Shown here piece after piece: positions 47,141 through 56,148 of a stretch of 64,000 bases of DNA (its first letter is position 1; each line of letters begins with the position of its first letter). Under the pieces are notes generated by a model. That model saw only the letters and a list, made by a program, of their open reading frames with translations, had not been told where the DNA came from and searched no databases. The translations under genes and the position numbers were made by a program. The stretch comes from Tectiglobus diatomicola (GTDB lineage Bacteria > Pseudomonadota > Alphaproteobacteria > Rhizobiales > Hyphomicrobiaceae): the NCBI GenBank assembly GCA_039583345.1, contig JAZDSJ010000005.1:124001-188000 (forward strand), in the 5' to 3' direction.

Positions 47141-48304
47141 ATGGTAACTATTAAAAAACCGGCTCTTAAGCCTATCAATCCACATTTTTCATCTGGCCCA
47201 TGCACAAAGCGCCCTGGATGGTCCATAAACGTGCTCGGCAAGGCTTTTTTGGGCCGCTCCCACCGTGCGTTCGAAGGTAAATCGCGCTTGTGTCTTGCTA
47301 TTGAAAAGACACGGGCCTTACTAGAAATTCCAGAGGATTATGTCTGTGGAATAGTGCCGGCTTCAAATACAGGCGCGTTCGAAATGGCGATGTGGTCTAT
47401 GTTAGGAGCCCGTGCCGTTGACATAATTGCCTGGGAAAGTTTTGGTTTAGAATGGGCTCTAAATGCTAGGGAACAATTACAACTTGAAAATTGTCGTTTT
47501 ATGCAATCATCTTACGGAGAGCTACCTAATCTTGAGTTAGTTGACTTCGAGCGAGACGTACTTTTTACTTCGAATGGAACGACCTCTGGCGTACGCATTC
47601 CGAATTACGATTGGATACCTAAAAATCGTGAAGGATTAACGTTTGCTGATGCTACATCCGCAGCATTCGCACAGCCCATAGATTGGTCAAAAGTTGATGT
47701 CCTTACGTTTTCTTGGCAGAAAGTACTTGGAAGTGAGGCTGCACATGGTATGCTGATACTCTCGCCCCGTGCAATTAAAAGGCTAGAAACTTTTACACCA
47801 CCACGACCTTTACCGAAGATTTTTCGAATTACTAAAAATGGCAAACTAAATCAAAGTATTTTTGTTGGCGAGACTATAAATACACCATCAATGTTATGTG
47901 TAGAGGACTATCTTGATGCGCTGGCTTGGGCAGAGAGTATTGGTGGGACAAAAGTACTTATAGAGAGAGCTAATCAAAATGCTAGTGTTTTACATCGGTG
48001 GGTGAAAGATACCCCGTGGGTTGCTAATCTGGCAGTCAAATTTGAAACTCGATCGAATACATCAGTATGTCTAAAATTCATTGATCCAGCTATTATTACT
48101 CTTTCAGAATCGAAACAGAGGGTTTTTGTAGATTTTATGGCTCATCTTCTTGAGAAAGAAGACGTGGCATATGACATAAAAGCGTACAAAAATGCACCTC
48201 CTGGGCTTAGGATTTGGACAGGCTCAACTGTAGAGATAGCTAATCTAGAGGCGCTTACACCTTGGCTTGATTGGGCTTATAATATGTCTAGATCAAATTT
48301 GTAA
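47141..48304 (+). CDS. serC: Phosphoserine aminotransferase
   Basis: PLP enzyme that converts 3-phosphohydroxypyruvate to phosphoserine (serine synthesis) and can act in pyridoxine synthesis. The N-terminal segment NPHFSSGPCTKRPGW and the PLP-lysine region VLTFSWQKVLGSEAAHGML identify the proteobacterial 380-390-aa branch, and 387 aa fits. ATG 47141 has GGCGGA upstream. serA, often next to it in alphaproteobacteria, is not in this window; downstream is a 700-base empty stretch. Confidence 0.94.
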   Translation: MVTIKKPALKPINPHFSSGPCTKRPGWSINVLGKAFLGRSHRAFEGKSRLCLAIEKTRALLEIPEDYVCGIVPASNTGAFEMAMWSMLGARAVDIIAWESFGLEWALNAREQLQLENCRFMQSSYGELPNLELVDFERDVLFTSNGTTSGVRIPNYDWIPKNREGLTFADATSAAFAQPIDWSKVDVLTFSWQKVLGSEAAHGMLILSPRAIKRLETFTPPRPLPKIFRITKNGKLNQSIFVGETINTPSMLCVEDYLDALAWAESIGGTKVLIERANQNASVLHRWVKDTPWVANLAVKFETRSNTSVCLKFIDPAIITLSESKQRVFVDFMAHLLEKEDVAYDIKAYKNAPPGLRIWTGSTVEIANLEALTPWLDWAYNMSRSNL

Positions 48305-49009
48305 TAAAAATATTCAAAACTAAACACTATATCTTGAGTTTTAAGTGACTTGATGCATACAACGTTTATAATCGATAGTTTTTAGCGCAGATTTATTGCT
48401 GATCAAAATTATACCGCGTTAACTGCGTCTTAAAGTAGAATAGGCAATTTCTTTAAGAACATAAAACTAACATAATTATTATTTAGTTTGTTAAATTTTC
48501 CTTTTTTCTAGGAAATTTACGATAATCACTCAGAGTTTAGCTTCAGATCTTAAAAATTTTTGATCTCAAATAGAGATCTATTTATAAGCTGATTTAAGTA
48601 TTTCTTAAACCAAAAATTTTTATCATTCATACTAAAAATTAATTATAGACATGAGGTCTATAGATAGCATTGAAATCAGAAAAATTATTATTCCAGGAAG
48701 TACTACACTTTGTCACCGGCTCTACTCAATTCAGTAGACAACACAAACTTGTGAATTGATATAATTTGGAGAAGTATAATTATATTAAATTTAATAATAA
48801 ACTGTAGTAGTTACACCTTTTATGAAACTTTTTTATGTTACTAATCTATAATTATTTGCCGCAACACTTTAACTGTTATTAACAGTTAACAAGTGATTTA
48901 TAAAAATTTCGTAAAAAACCTTATACAGTAAAGACTTAACAAGGAAATGTATTCTACTAAATCTAACATTCAACTTAACTATTGGTAATAAAGGCTATTC
49001 GTTCTGGAA
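48305..49009. other. Gene-poor region
   Basis: 705 very AT-rich bases with no recognised gene; serA is not here. The promoter of the ExoR-like gene must lie in its right end, but I could not pick one with confidence. Confidence 0.5.
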
Positions 49010-49933
49010 ATGTACAATAAAATTAAAGTAAATAGGAATCGAATGTTGGGAGTGTTAGCAGCTCTATCAATTTATGTGGCAATGTTGCCTACTGAAGTAA
49101 AGTCAAGTGTGAATTATAAAACTCCTTTCTATGCAATGCAGCAGGGATTGGCTTCATTTCATTCTGGTGATTTTCATATTGCCATTCCTGCTTTTGAATA
49201 TGCTATAAAGCATGACATTTTTCCAGCAAGATATTACTTGGCATGTATTTACTCTAAAAGTTCAAGTGTGAATACTAATCATATAAAAGCATTTCATTTA
49301 TTTCATCAGTTTGTAAAGACACACGTTGATACCGATCCTGCCGACTATCGTAAGGCACCAACAGTTGCGCGAGCCATGACACGGTTTGCTCGCTACATTC
49401 GCGACGGTCTTCCAGAGATTGGGGTGCAGGCAGATGTAGTACGAGCAGCTCAATATTTTCATCATTCAGCGACATTTTTTAACGACGAAGATGCACAGTT
49501 TGAACTTGCAAAATTACAGCTATCCGATGACAGCTTACGAAAATCATCACATTCTGCATTACATTGGTTTAGCGTTTTAGCTCAAAAAGGCCACGCGCGT
49601 GCCCAGGCTTTTTTAGCAGATCTGAATTGGCGAGGTAAATACACAAAACGAAACCCAATACGGGCTCTCGTTTTGATTGAGTTAGCACTTGAAAATGCTG
49701 CCCATGAAGACCGTGTCTGGATTGAGGATATCTACCAAAATATATTTTGTGGGTCGGGTGAGGAAACTAAGAATAAAGTGAGTAAGGTAGTGGAAGTATG
49801 GCGCTCAAAATTTAGCCCTGCTGTGCAGAAAAAACAATTCGATATACTTAGTCCTCTTGGTTTTGTCCCTAAAAGGACTTGTGCAGACGGTCGTTCTGTA
49901 AATCTTAGCCTATATCAAAATAAGAAATTTTGA
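49010..49933 (+). CDS. ExoR-like periplasmic Sel1-repeat protein
   Basis: A 307-aa secreted protein with an N-terminal signal segment (MLGVLAALSIYVAMLPTEV) and Sel1-like/TPR helical repeats from about residue 45. The repeat pattern and segments such as KAFHLFHQF, VARAMTRFARYIRDGLPEIG, VRAAQYFHHSATFF, DAQFELAKL and KGHARAQAFLADL align closely with rhizobial ExoR, the periplasmic inhibitor of the ChvG-ChvI (ExoS-ChvI) two-component system that controls exopolysaccharide, motility and host interaction. ExoR is about 270 aa; this version has a longer C-terminus. No chvG/chvI gene is in the window. The family match is from memory and the regulatory role is inference. Confidence 0.7.
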   Translation: MYNKIKVNRNRMLGVLAALSIYVAMLPTEVKSSVNYKTPFYAMQQGLASFHSGDFHIAIPAFEYAIKHDIFPARYYLACIYSKSSSVNTNHIKAFHLFHQFVKTHVDTDPADYRKAPTVARAMTRFARYIRDGLPEIGVQADVVRAAQYFHHSATFFNDEDAQFELAKLQLSDDSLRKSSHSALHWFSVLAQKGHARAQAFLADLNWRGKYTKRNPIRALVLIELALENAAHEDRVWIEDIYQNIFCGSGEETKNKVSKVVEVWRSKFSPAVQKKQFDILSPLGFVPKRTCADGRSVNLSLYQNKKF

Positions 49934-49950
49934 CCGTTAATTCTAACGGT
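49933..49950 (+). terminator. Hairpin overlapping the ExoR-like stop codon
   Basis: ACCGTTA (49933-49939) pairs perfectly with TAACGGT (49944-49950) around a four-base loop, starting on the last base of the TGA stop and followed by GGGGGTTTT. It is a plausible intrinsic terminator, though the T tract begins five bases after the stem. Confidence 0.45.
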
Positions 49951-50769
49951 GGGGGTTTTCAAGTAATTAATAATATTAATACTCTATTTAATTCAAATAA
50001 AAATACAGTACACTAGCATAATGAATACTGAATTGTTGATCATTTGTGTTTTTTATTACATTTCAGTACAAAAGATTGTATGAGTTTTAGTACCAGACCT
50101 CACATTAAAAATTATAATTACTGCAAACACTACTTATTCCTTACCAAAACTTAGTAAGAATTTAGTCTGTACATAAAGATAAATAGCGTATCTTGCATAA
50201 GAGATTTAAGTGAAGATACGCCAAATTTAATAGTCACCTCTAACAATTAATAAATAAAAAAGTGATTATCATTTTAACATGAATTATGACTACAAAAAGT
50301 TATACCGAATTTTGGCTTTACGTTCTAAAATATCTTTTTGTTAATAATCTCATTATAAGCATTAGGTTAGTAAATACATGTGCCTTGCTTATTATTTAGT
50401 AACCTGTTTAAGTGGAGGAGATAGCGCATTAGATCAAGAAGCCGATACTTCTAAAACAGCAAATACAACTTTTTTATTCGTAACGTGCAATCTAAACATT
50501 TGAATGCATCGTATATACTTTCAATATTAAAAAAATAGAACTTCATAGTTAAGAAAACTACCGTATCCTGCGTTAGTCTCAAATAGAAGCTTAAGAACAT
50601 AATACCTAAAATAACAAAAAAACGCTGTAGATCTAACCTAACTGGCCTTAAATTTTTAAAAATCGATTCTCAAGAATAGGAAACTCATGTCACTTAACTA
50701 CGAAGTTAGCTACAATGATAAATTCTCTCAAAAAACTTCTCAGTTCTCACCTTATGACTGGGCCTTAGT
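49934..50769. other. Gene-poor region before the photolyase gene
   Basis: 836 bases. Apart from the terminator hairpin at the left end and a 28-codon leader-like frame at 50687-50773 no gene is recognised. A 41-codon frame at 50378-50503 (+) reads like a short secreted peptide but has no support. Confidence 0.45.
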
Positions 50770-50773
50770 GTGA
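50687..50773 (+). CDS. Possible 28-codon upstream ORF coupled to photolyase
   Basis: ATG 50687 follows AATAGGAAACTC and opens a 28-codon frame whose last codon and stop (GTGTGA, 50768-50773) overlap the photolyase GTG start at 50770. The peptide has no known family. The photolyase start itself has no ribosome-binding site, so coupled re-initiation from this short frame would explain how it is translated. It could also be a relic of a lost upstream gene. Confidence 0.35.
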   Translation: MSLNYEVSYNDKFSQKTSQFSPYDWALV

Positions 50774-52299
50774 GTAGCCAACGCCTCGTACTGATCCTTG
50801 GGGATCAACTGTCAAAAGATATCTCAGCACTTAAATATGCCCACAAGGCGAATGACGTGGTTTTTTTTGCTGAGGTTGCTGAGGAGGTCACTTACGTTAA
50901 ACACCATAAAAAGAAAATTGCTTTTATTTTTTCGGCCATGCGCCATTTTGCAGATGAGCTTAGAAATGATGGCTGGCGTGTTCACTATGTGTCGCTTGAT
51001 GCCCCAAATAATAGTGATACTCTACTTTGTGAAGTAAAACGTGCGATAAAATGCTATCAAGTATCTAGTGTTATTGTTACAGAACCTTGCGACTGGCGAC
51101 TGTTGTCTCAGATAAAACTTTGGTTTGAAAAAACGCATTTTCCTATTCAAATCTTACCTGATACACGCTTTCTTGCTTCGCATTGCGAATTTAAGACTTG
51201 GGCATCAGGACGCAAGCAGTTACGTATGGAATATTTCTATCGACAGATGCGAAAGAAAACAGGGCTGTTGATGGATGGTGATAAACCGATAGGAGGTAAA
51301 TGGAATTTTGATATTCAAAACAGAAAACCAGCAGAAAATAGTTTGTCTTTGCCGCATCTACCTCGTTTCGAGCCTGACATAATTACACAGGACGTCTTAA
51401 ATCTAGTTGCCAGGAGATTTCAGAATCATTTCGGTGATCTAAAACCGTTTAATTTTGCTGTGACCAGGAAGTGTGCTGAGAAAGCTTTAGAACATTTTAT
51501 AACTGAGTGCTTACCTTTGTTCGGTAAATATCAGGATGCGATGCTTTCTGGTCAACGTTTTCTTTATCACTCAGTTTTATCCCATTACATTAATTGTGGT
51601 CTGCTTGATCCACTTGAAACCTGCTGTCGTGTTGTTGATGCCTATAAGGCCGGGCAAGCTCCTATCAATTCTGTTGAAGGTTTTATTCGCCAAATTATTG
51701 GTTGGCGAGAATTTGTGCGTGGTATCTATTGGCTTAAAATGCCAGAATATAAAGAGCAAAATTTTTTAGCAACATACCGTCCTTTGCCAGATTTTTATTG
51801 GACTGGAGAAACCGACATGCACTGTCTGAGAGAAGCTATTATTCAGACAAAAGAAGAAGCTTATGCGCATCACATTCAGCGTTTAATGGTAACTGGCAAT
51901 TTTGCTATGTTAGCAGGAATTTCAACGCAAAAAGTTCATGAGTGGTATTTAGCAGTCTACGCTGATGCATATGAGTGGGTCGAACTTCCAAATGTTATAG
52001 GTATGAGTCAGTATGCTGACGGTGGATTTCTTGGATCAAAACCATATGCGGCAAGTGGAAGCTATATTAATAAGATGTCAAACTACTGCAACTCATGTCG
52101 CTATGATGTGAGAAAAAAGACTGGTGCAGAGGCATGTCCTTTCAATGCTCTTTATTGGAATTTCTTGATATATAATAAAGATAAATTAAGTTCCAATGCG
52201 CGGCTGAGTAATTCATATGCGACTTGGGGTCGAATGACAGATGAAAAAAGGACAGCATACCTTGATTCAGCGGCTAATTTTTTAGAAACCTTAAGTTAG
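50770..52299 (+). CDS. Fe-S type cryptochrome/(6-4) photolyase
   Basis: A 509-aa flavoprotein of the bacterial Fe-S cryptochrome/photolyase group (Agrobacterium PhrB-like, (6-4) photolyase), which repairs UV damage with blue light. The N-terminal antenna domain begins LVLILGDQLSKDISALK; the C-terminal FAD domain includes EGFIRQIIGWREFVRGIYW and GVSQYADGG-like NVIGMSQYADGGFLGSKPYAASG. The Fe-S cysteines NYCNSC plus a third Cys 13 residues after the second (GAEACPF) have the spacing seen in PhrB. The start is GTG 50770 (no ATG in frame) and there is no ribosome-binding site. A light-exposed life is implied. Confidence 0.92.
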   Translation: MSSQRLVLILGDQLSKDISALKYAHKANDVVFFAEVAEEVTYVKHHKKKIAFIFSAMRHFADELRNDGWRVHYVSLDAPNNSDTLLCEVKRAIKCYQVSSVIVTEPCDWRLLSQIKLWFEKTHFPIQILPDTRFLASHCEFKTWASGRKQLRMEYFYRQMRKKTGLLMDGDKPIGGKWNFDIQNRKPAENSLSLPHLPRFEPDIITQDVLNLVARRFQNHFGDLKPFNFAVTRKCAEKALEHFITECLPLFGKYQDAMLSGQRFLYHSVLSHYINCGLLDPLETCCRVVDAYKAGQAPINSVEGFIRQIIGWREFVRGIYWLKMPEYKEQNFLATYRPLPDFYWTGETDMHCLREAIIQTKEEAYAHHIQRLMVTGNFAMLAGISTQKVHEWYLAVYADAYEWVELPNVIGMSQYADGGFLGSKPYAASGSYINKMSNYCNSCRYDVRKKTGAEACPFNALYWNFLIYNKDKLSSNARLSNSYATWGRMTDEKRTAYLDSAANFLETLS

Positions 52300-52713
52300 A
52301 TTTTACTGCCCTTTATACCATGGCGTTATAGTTAGCATTAACCAAAAAGCTTGCCTTATAAATCAGAGCAGGAATTTTTTGAAAATTAGCTTTTAGTCTA
52401 TATATCGTGATTAAGTACACAAGATCTGTATGCTATAGCCTAAATCTTTTTACACTAACTTCTCTATTTAAATACGTTTGAATAACAATATAAAATAAAT
52501 TGTTTGTATTACACGTACTAAAGTTCCGAACTTTATAGATATGTTCCTAAGCTATTTGTATACCAGATAGTCAAAGCACGGCGATATTTAATGCTTTCGC
52601 AATTACATGAAATCTACGTACTAAATTACTTTTTAAATTTACTTGGTAGTGATCTAAAGAGGATGAATATCACTATATTCAATATTATCGATGGCCAACT
52701 GTGTATCAAAATG
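52300..52713. other. Intergenic spacer
   Basis: 414 AT-rich bases between the photolyase gene and tRNA-Val. Nothing recognised; the open frame that runs from 52591 into the tRNA is not a gene. Confidence 0.5.
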
Positions 52714-52788
52714 TGGTGGGCAGTGGCAGGTTCGAACTGCCGACCCCTACGATGTCAACGTAGTGCTCTACCGCTGAGCTAACCGCCC
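52714..52788 (-). tRNA. tRNA-Val (anticodon GAC)
   Basis: Full cloverleaf on the minus strand: acceptor GGGCGGT with ACTGCCC (one G-U pair), D stem GCTC/GAGC, anticodon stem CTACG/CGTAG with loop TTGACAT (anticodon GAC, reading GUC/GUU), T arm GGCAG-TTCGAAC-CTGCC, discriminator A and an encoded CCA end. It lies 280 bases upstream, by position, of the uvrA stop codon, on the same strand. Confidence 0.97.
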
Positions 52789-53053
52789 TTATATCTTATT
52801 TGCATATATAGTCAATAAAAACAAGTCACGATTTTCAATGCAACCAAAAATTTGTTTTTATTTTTTATTTTATCATTTGTTGATTTGATATCTAAAACTT
52901 AGGGCTTTTCTTTAAGCTAAGACCGATTGAGAGCTATGATAATTGGTAGCCAAATCTCAGCTTGTGAATTAGAAGTTTAGCTTTTTAAAGTTAGATAAAG
53001 AGAAATTTCTGTTGTATCTTTGTTTTCAATCACGGTAGAGATTTTTTCAGGGC

Positions 53054-55996
53054 TTAGTTTTTACTTTTGTATCGTTGAAGGATTTCATTTAAAAACTTTC
53101 CAGTGTAACTTTTATTTTTAGTTGTAATTTCTTCTGGTGTGCCCTGTGCTACTATTTTACCACCGCCATCACCACCTTCCGGTCCAATATCAATTATCCA
53201 ATCCGCAGTTTTAATTACTTCTAGATTGTGTTCTATGATAACTACAGTGTTGCCGGCATTTACTAATTCATGAAGGACTTCCAATAATTTAGAAATATCG
53301 TGAAAATGAAGGCCTGTAGTAGGTTCATCTAAGATGTATAAGGTACGGCCGGTTGCACGCCTTGATAATTCTTTAGCCAGTTTTACTCGTTGTGATTCAC
53401 CTCCAGATAGTGTAGTTGCTTGTTGACCAATCTTAACGTAACCTAAACCTACGCGGCGGAGTGTTTCCAGTTTATCGGAAATAGCTGGAATAGCTTTGAA
53501 GAATAAACAGGCATCATCTACAGTCATATCTAGAACATCTGCAATCGATTTATTACGAAATTTGATTTCTAGGGTTTCTCGATTATAACGTGCACCTTTA
53601 CACTGATCGCAAGTAACGTGAACATCGGGTAGAAAGTGCATCTCAATTTTAATAACACCGTCCCCATGACAAGCTTCACAACGTCCGCCCTTTACGTTAA
53701 ATGAGAAACGTCCAGGAAGATAGCCACGCACTTTAGACTCTGGAAGATTGGAAAACCACTCGCGTATTGGAGTGAAAGCACCGGTATATGTTGCGGGATT
53801 TGAGCGTGGTGTACGTCCAATGGGCGACTGATTGATATCAATAACCTTATCGAGTTGTTCAACCCCTGATATGTTCTTAAAAGGACTAGGAGTTTCACGT
53901 GCATTAAGTAAACGTTGCGCAATTGCTTTATACATTGTGTCAATTACCAGTGTCGATTTGCCAGATCCTGACACGCCAGTGACACATGTAAGAAGGCCGA
54001 GTGATATTGCAACATCTACGTCTTTGAGGTTATTACCATTAGCCCCTCTAATAGTGATTTGGCGTTTTGTGTCAGGTACTCGACGTTGTGCTGGAACTTT
54101 TATGTTTAGTGCGCCACTTAAATACTTTCCTGTGAGACTTTTATCTGAATTTATAATTTCAGTAGGAGTACCCTGTGCTATTATATGTCCACCATGAATT
54201 CCTGCACCTGGACCTATATCGACTACAAAGTCAGCAGAACGTATCGCATCCTCATCATGTTCTACTACTATTACGGTGTTGCCTAAATCACGTAGATTCC
54301 TTAACGTGTTTAATAAACGTTCGTTATCACGTTGGTGTAATCCTATTGAGGGCTCGTCCAGAACATAAAGTACACCAGTGAGACCAGAACCAATTTGAGA
54401 TGCTAAACGTATGCGTTGACTTTCTCCTCCGGAAAGTGTTGCTGAAGATCGTGATAACGTAAGGTAATCTAGTCCGACCTCGTTGAGGAAGTTTAAACGC
54501 TCCTTAATTTCCTTCAGCATTCGTGCTGCTATAGTCATTTGTTTAGAAGATAAGATTTTCTGTAATTCATCGAACCATATTATGGCTTGCCGAATCGATA
54601 AATCGCAAATCTCGCTTATGTTCTTGTTTGCTATTTTTATACACAATGCCTGTGGTTTTAAGCGTTGACCGTTACAAGTCTTGCAGGGGCACTGTTTTTG
54701 GTATCGTGCTAACTCATCTCTAACTGACTGACTTTTAGTTTCACGCCAACGCCGCTCGATGTTAGCTATTACACCCTCAAATGTTTTCTTTGTTTGATAT
54801 TTTCTAAGGCCGTCATTATAGGTGAATATTATTTCATCTGTCCCTGTACCAAAAAGAATAGTCTGCTGGACATTAGAAGCAAGTTGGTTCCAAGGTGTTG
54901 TCATTTCGACGTTAAAATGTTTAGCTATTGAATTTAGTGTCTGCTCATAATACGGAGATGTAGATCCAGTTTTAGCCCAAGGTAAAACTGCTCCTTGCAA
55001 TAAGGATAACTTTATGTTCGGTACAATAGTATCCGGCACAAATTGTAGCTTTGTCCCAAGACCGTCACAAGATGGACAGGCGCCAGCCGGAGAGTTGAAT
55101 GAGAAGAGCCGCGGTTCAATTTCGTCAATAGTAAAACCAGATATAGGACAGGCAAAGCGTGATGAAAAAATAATCCTTTCATGTGTATAATTTTTAGATT
55201 TATTAGCTCCCTTAATGGTAGATTTTGTAAAGGGTTTGTCAGCAAGCTCTACTATCGCAATACCTTTACCAAGCTCTAAAGTCGTTTCAAGTGAGTCCGC
55301 GAGGCGAGTCTTAATATCAGTTTTTACAACAAGCCTATCGATAACGACGTCAATATCATGTTTAAACTTTTTATTAAGTTTGGGTGCTTCAGATAGCTCG
55401 TAGAATTTACCATTGACCTTTACTCTCTGAAAACCTCTGCGCATTAATTCGGAAAGATCTTTACGGAACTCTCCCTTACGATTTTTTACTATCGGAGCGA
55501 GCAGATAGAGTCTTTCGCCTTCATCCAATTCTATGATTGTATCGACCATTTGGGTCACAGTCTGACTCTCTATAGGTAGGCCAGTTGCCGGAGAATGTGG
55601 GATACCAATGCGAGAGAAAAGTAGGCGTATATAATCGTAAATTTCAGTAACTGTACCAACTGTTGATCTTGGATTGCAACTGGCTGTTTTTTGTTCAATA
55701 GAAATTGCAGGAGACAACCCTTCAATAAGATCTACATCGGGTTTCTGCATCATTTCCAGAAATTGGCGCGCGTAAGACGATAGACTCTCTACGTATCGAC
55801 GCTGACCTTCTGCATAAATAGTGTCAAATGCAAGTGAAGATTTTCCTGAACCAGATAACCCCGTAAAAACGATGAGAGCGTCTCGTGGAATTGTCAAATT
55901 AATATTTTTTAGATTATGCTCACGCGCTCCGCGTACTTTAATAGCCCTGTTATCAGATCGAGCACCATGGAAACGTACGTTAGATTCTTTTACCAT
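53054..55996 (-). CDS. uvrA: Excinuclease ABC subunit A
   Basis: ATPase that finds DNA damage and loads UvrB for nucleotide excision repair. The protein, 980 aa, has both ABC modules: first Walker A GLSGSGKSSLAFD with LSGGESQRIRLASQ signature and second Walker A GVSGSGKSTL with LSGGESQRVKLAKE. Zinc motifs are present (CPISG with CPSCDGLG, and CEACHGDG with CDQCKG). The ribosome-binding site is weak. Together with RadA, PriA and photolyase the window carries a good DNA-repair set for a reduced genome. In many relatives ssb lies next to uvrA, but not here. Confidence 0.97.
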   Translation of the reverse strand: MVKESNVRFHGARSDNRAIKVRGAREHNLKNINLTIPRDALIVFTGLSGSGKSSLAFDTIYAEGQRRYVESLSSYARQFLEMMQKPDVDLIEGLSPAISIEQKTASCNPRSTVGTVTEIYDYIRLLFSRIGIPHSPATGLPIESQTVTQMVDTIIELDEGERLYLLAPIVKNRKGEFRKDLSELMRRGFQRVKVNGKFYELSEAPKLNKKFKHDIDVVIDRLVVKTDIKTRLADSLETTLELGKGIAIVELADKPFTKSTIKGANKSKNYTHERIIFSSRFACPISGFTIDEIEPRLFSFNSPAGACPSCDGLGTKLQFVPDTIVPNIKLSLLQGAVLPWAKTGSTSPYYEQTLNSIAKHFNVEMTTPWNQLASNVQQTILFGTGTDEIIFTYNDGLRKYQTKKTFEGVIANIERRWRETKSQSVRDELARYQKQCPCKTCNGQRLKPQALCIKIANKNISEICDLSIRQAIIWFDELQKILSSKQMTIAARMLKEIKERLNFLNEVGLDYLTLSRSSATLSGGESQRIRLASQIGSGLTGVLYVLDEPSIGLHQRDNERLLNTLRNLRDLGNTVIVVEHDEDAIRSADFVVDIGPGAGIHGGHIIAQGTPTEIINSDKSLTGKYLSGALNIKVPAQRRVPDTKRQITIRGANGNNLKDVDVAISLGLLTCVTGVSGSGKSTLVIDTMYKAIAQRLLNARETPSPFKNISGVEQLDKVIDINQSPIGRTPRSNPATYTGAFTPIREWFSNLPESKVRGYLPGRFSFNVKGGRCEACHGDGVIKIEMHFLPDVHVTCDQCKGARYNRETLEIKFRNKSIADVLDMTVDDACLFFKAIPAISDKLETLRRVGLGYVKIGQQATTLSGGESQRVKLAKELSRRATGRTLYILDEPTTGLHFHDISKLLEVLHELVNAGNTVVIIEHNLEVIKTADWIIDIGPEGGDGGGKIVAQGTPEEITTKNKSYTGKFLNEILQRYKSKN

Positions 55997-56019
55997 ACTT
56001 TAAACTTACGAATCTCTAA

Positions 56020-56122
56020 ATAATGGCAGTGTGCTTAGATATGTTTGGATGCTATGTATAAAGTTCATTAAGCTTTCTTAATGCTACCTAAACGCAGTGC
56101 TTAGCTATGAAGCTGCCATTAT
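56020..56122. repeat. Inverted and direct short repeats between uvrA and glnA
   Basis: ATAATGGCAG (56020-56029) recurs inverted as CTGCCATTAT (56113-56122). Inside, GTGCTTAGATATG (56031-56043) and GTGCTTAGCTATG (about 56097-56109) form a near-identical direct repeat. They fill most of the 150-base spacer and may be promoter or operator elements for uvrA, or a structure at the glnA transcript end. Confidence 0.4.
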
Positions 56123-56148
56123 GGAGATTCTGCAATCAGACGCATATC

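Noticed and set aside
50378..50503. 41-codon frame resembling a short secreted peptide
   Set aside because: No ribosome-binding site or relatives; likely chance.
52591..52782. 63-codon plus-strand frame
   Set aside because: It runs into and through the tRNA-Val gene on the opposite strand.
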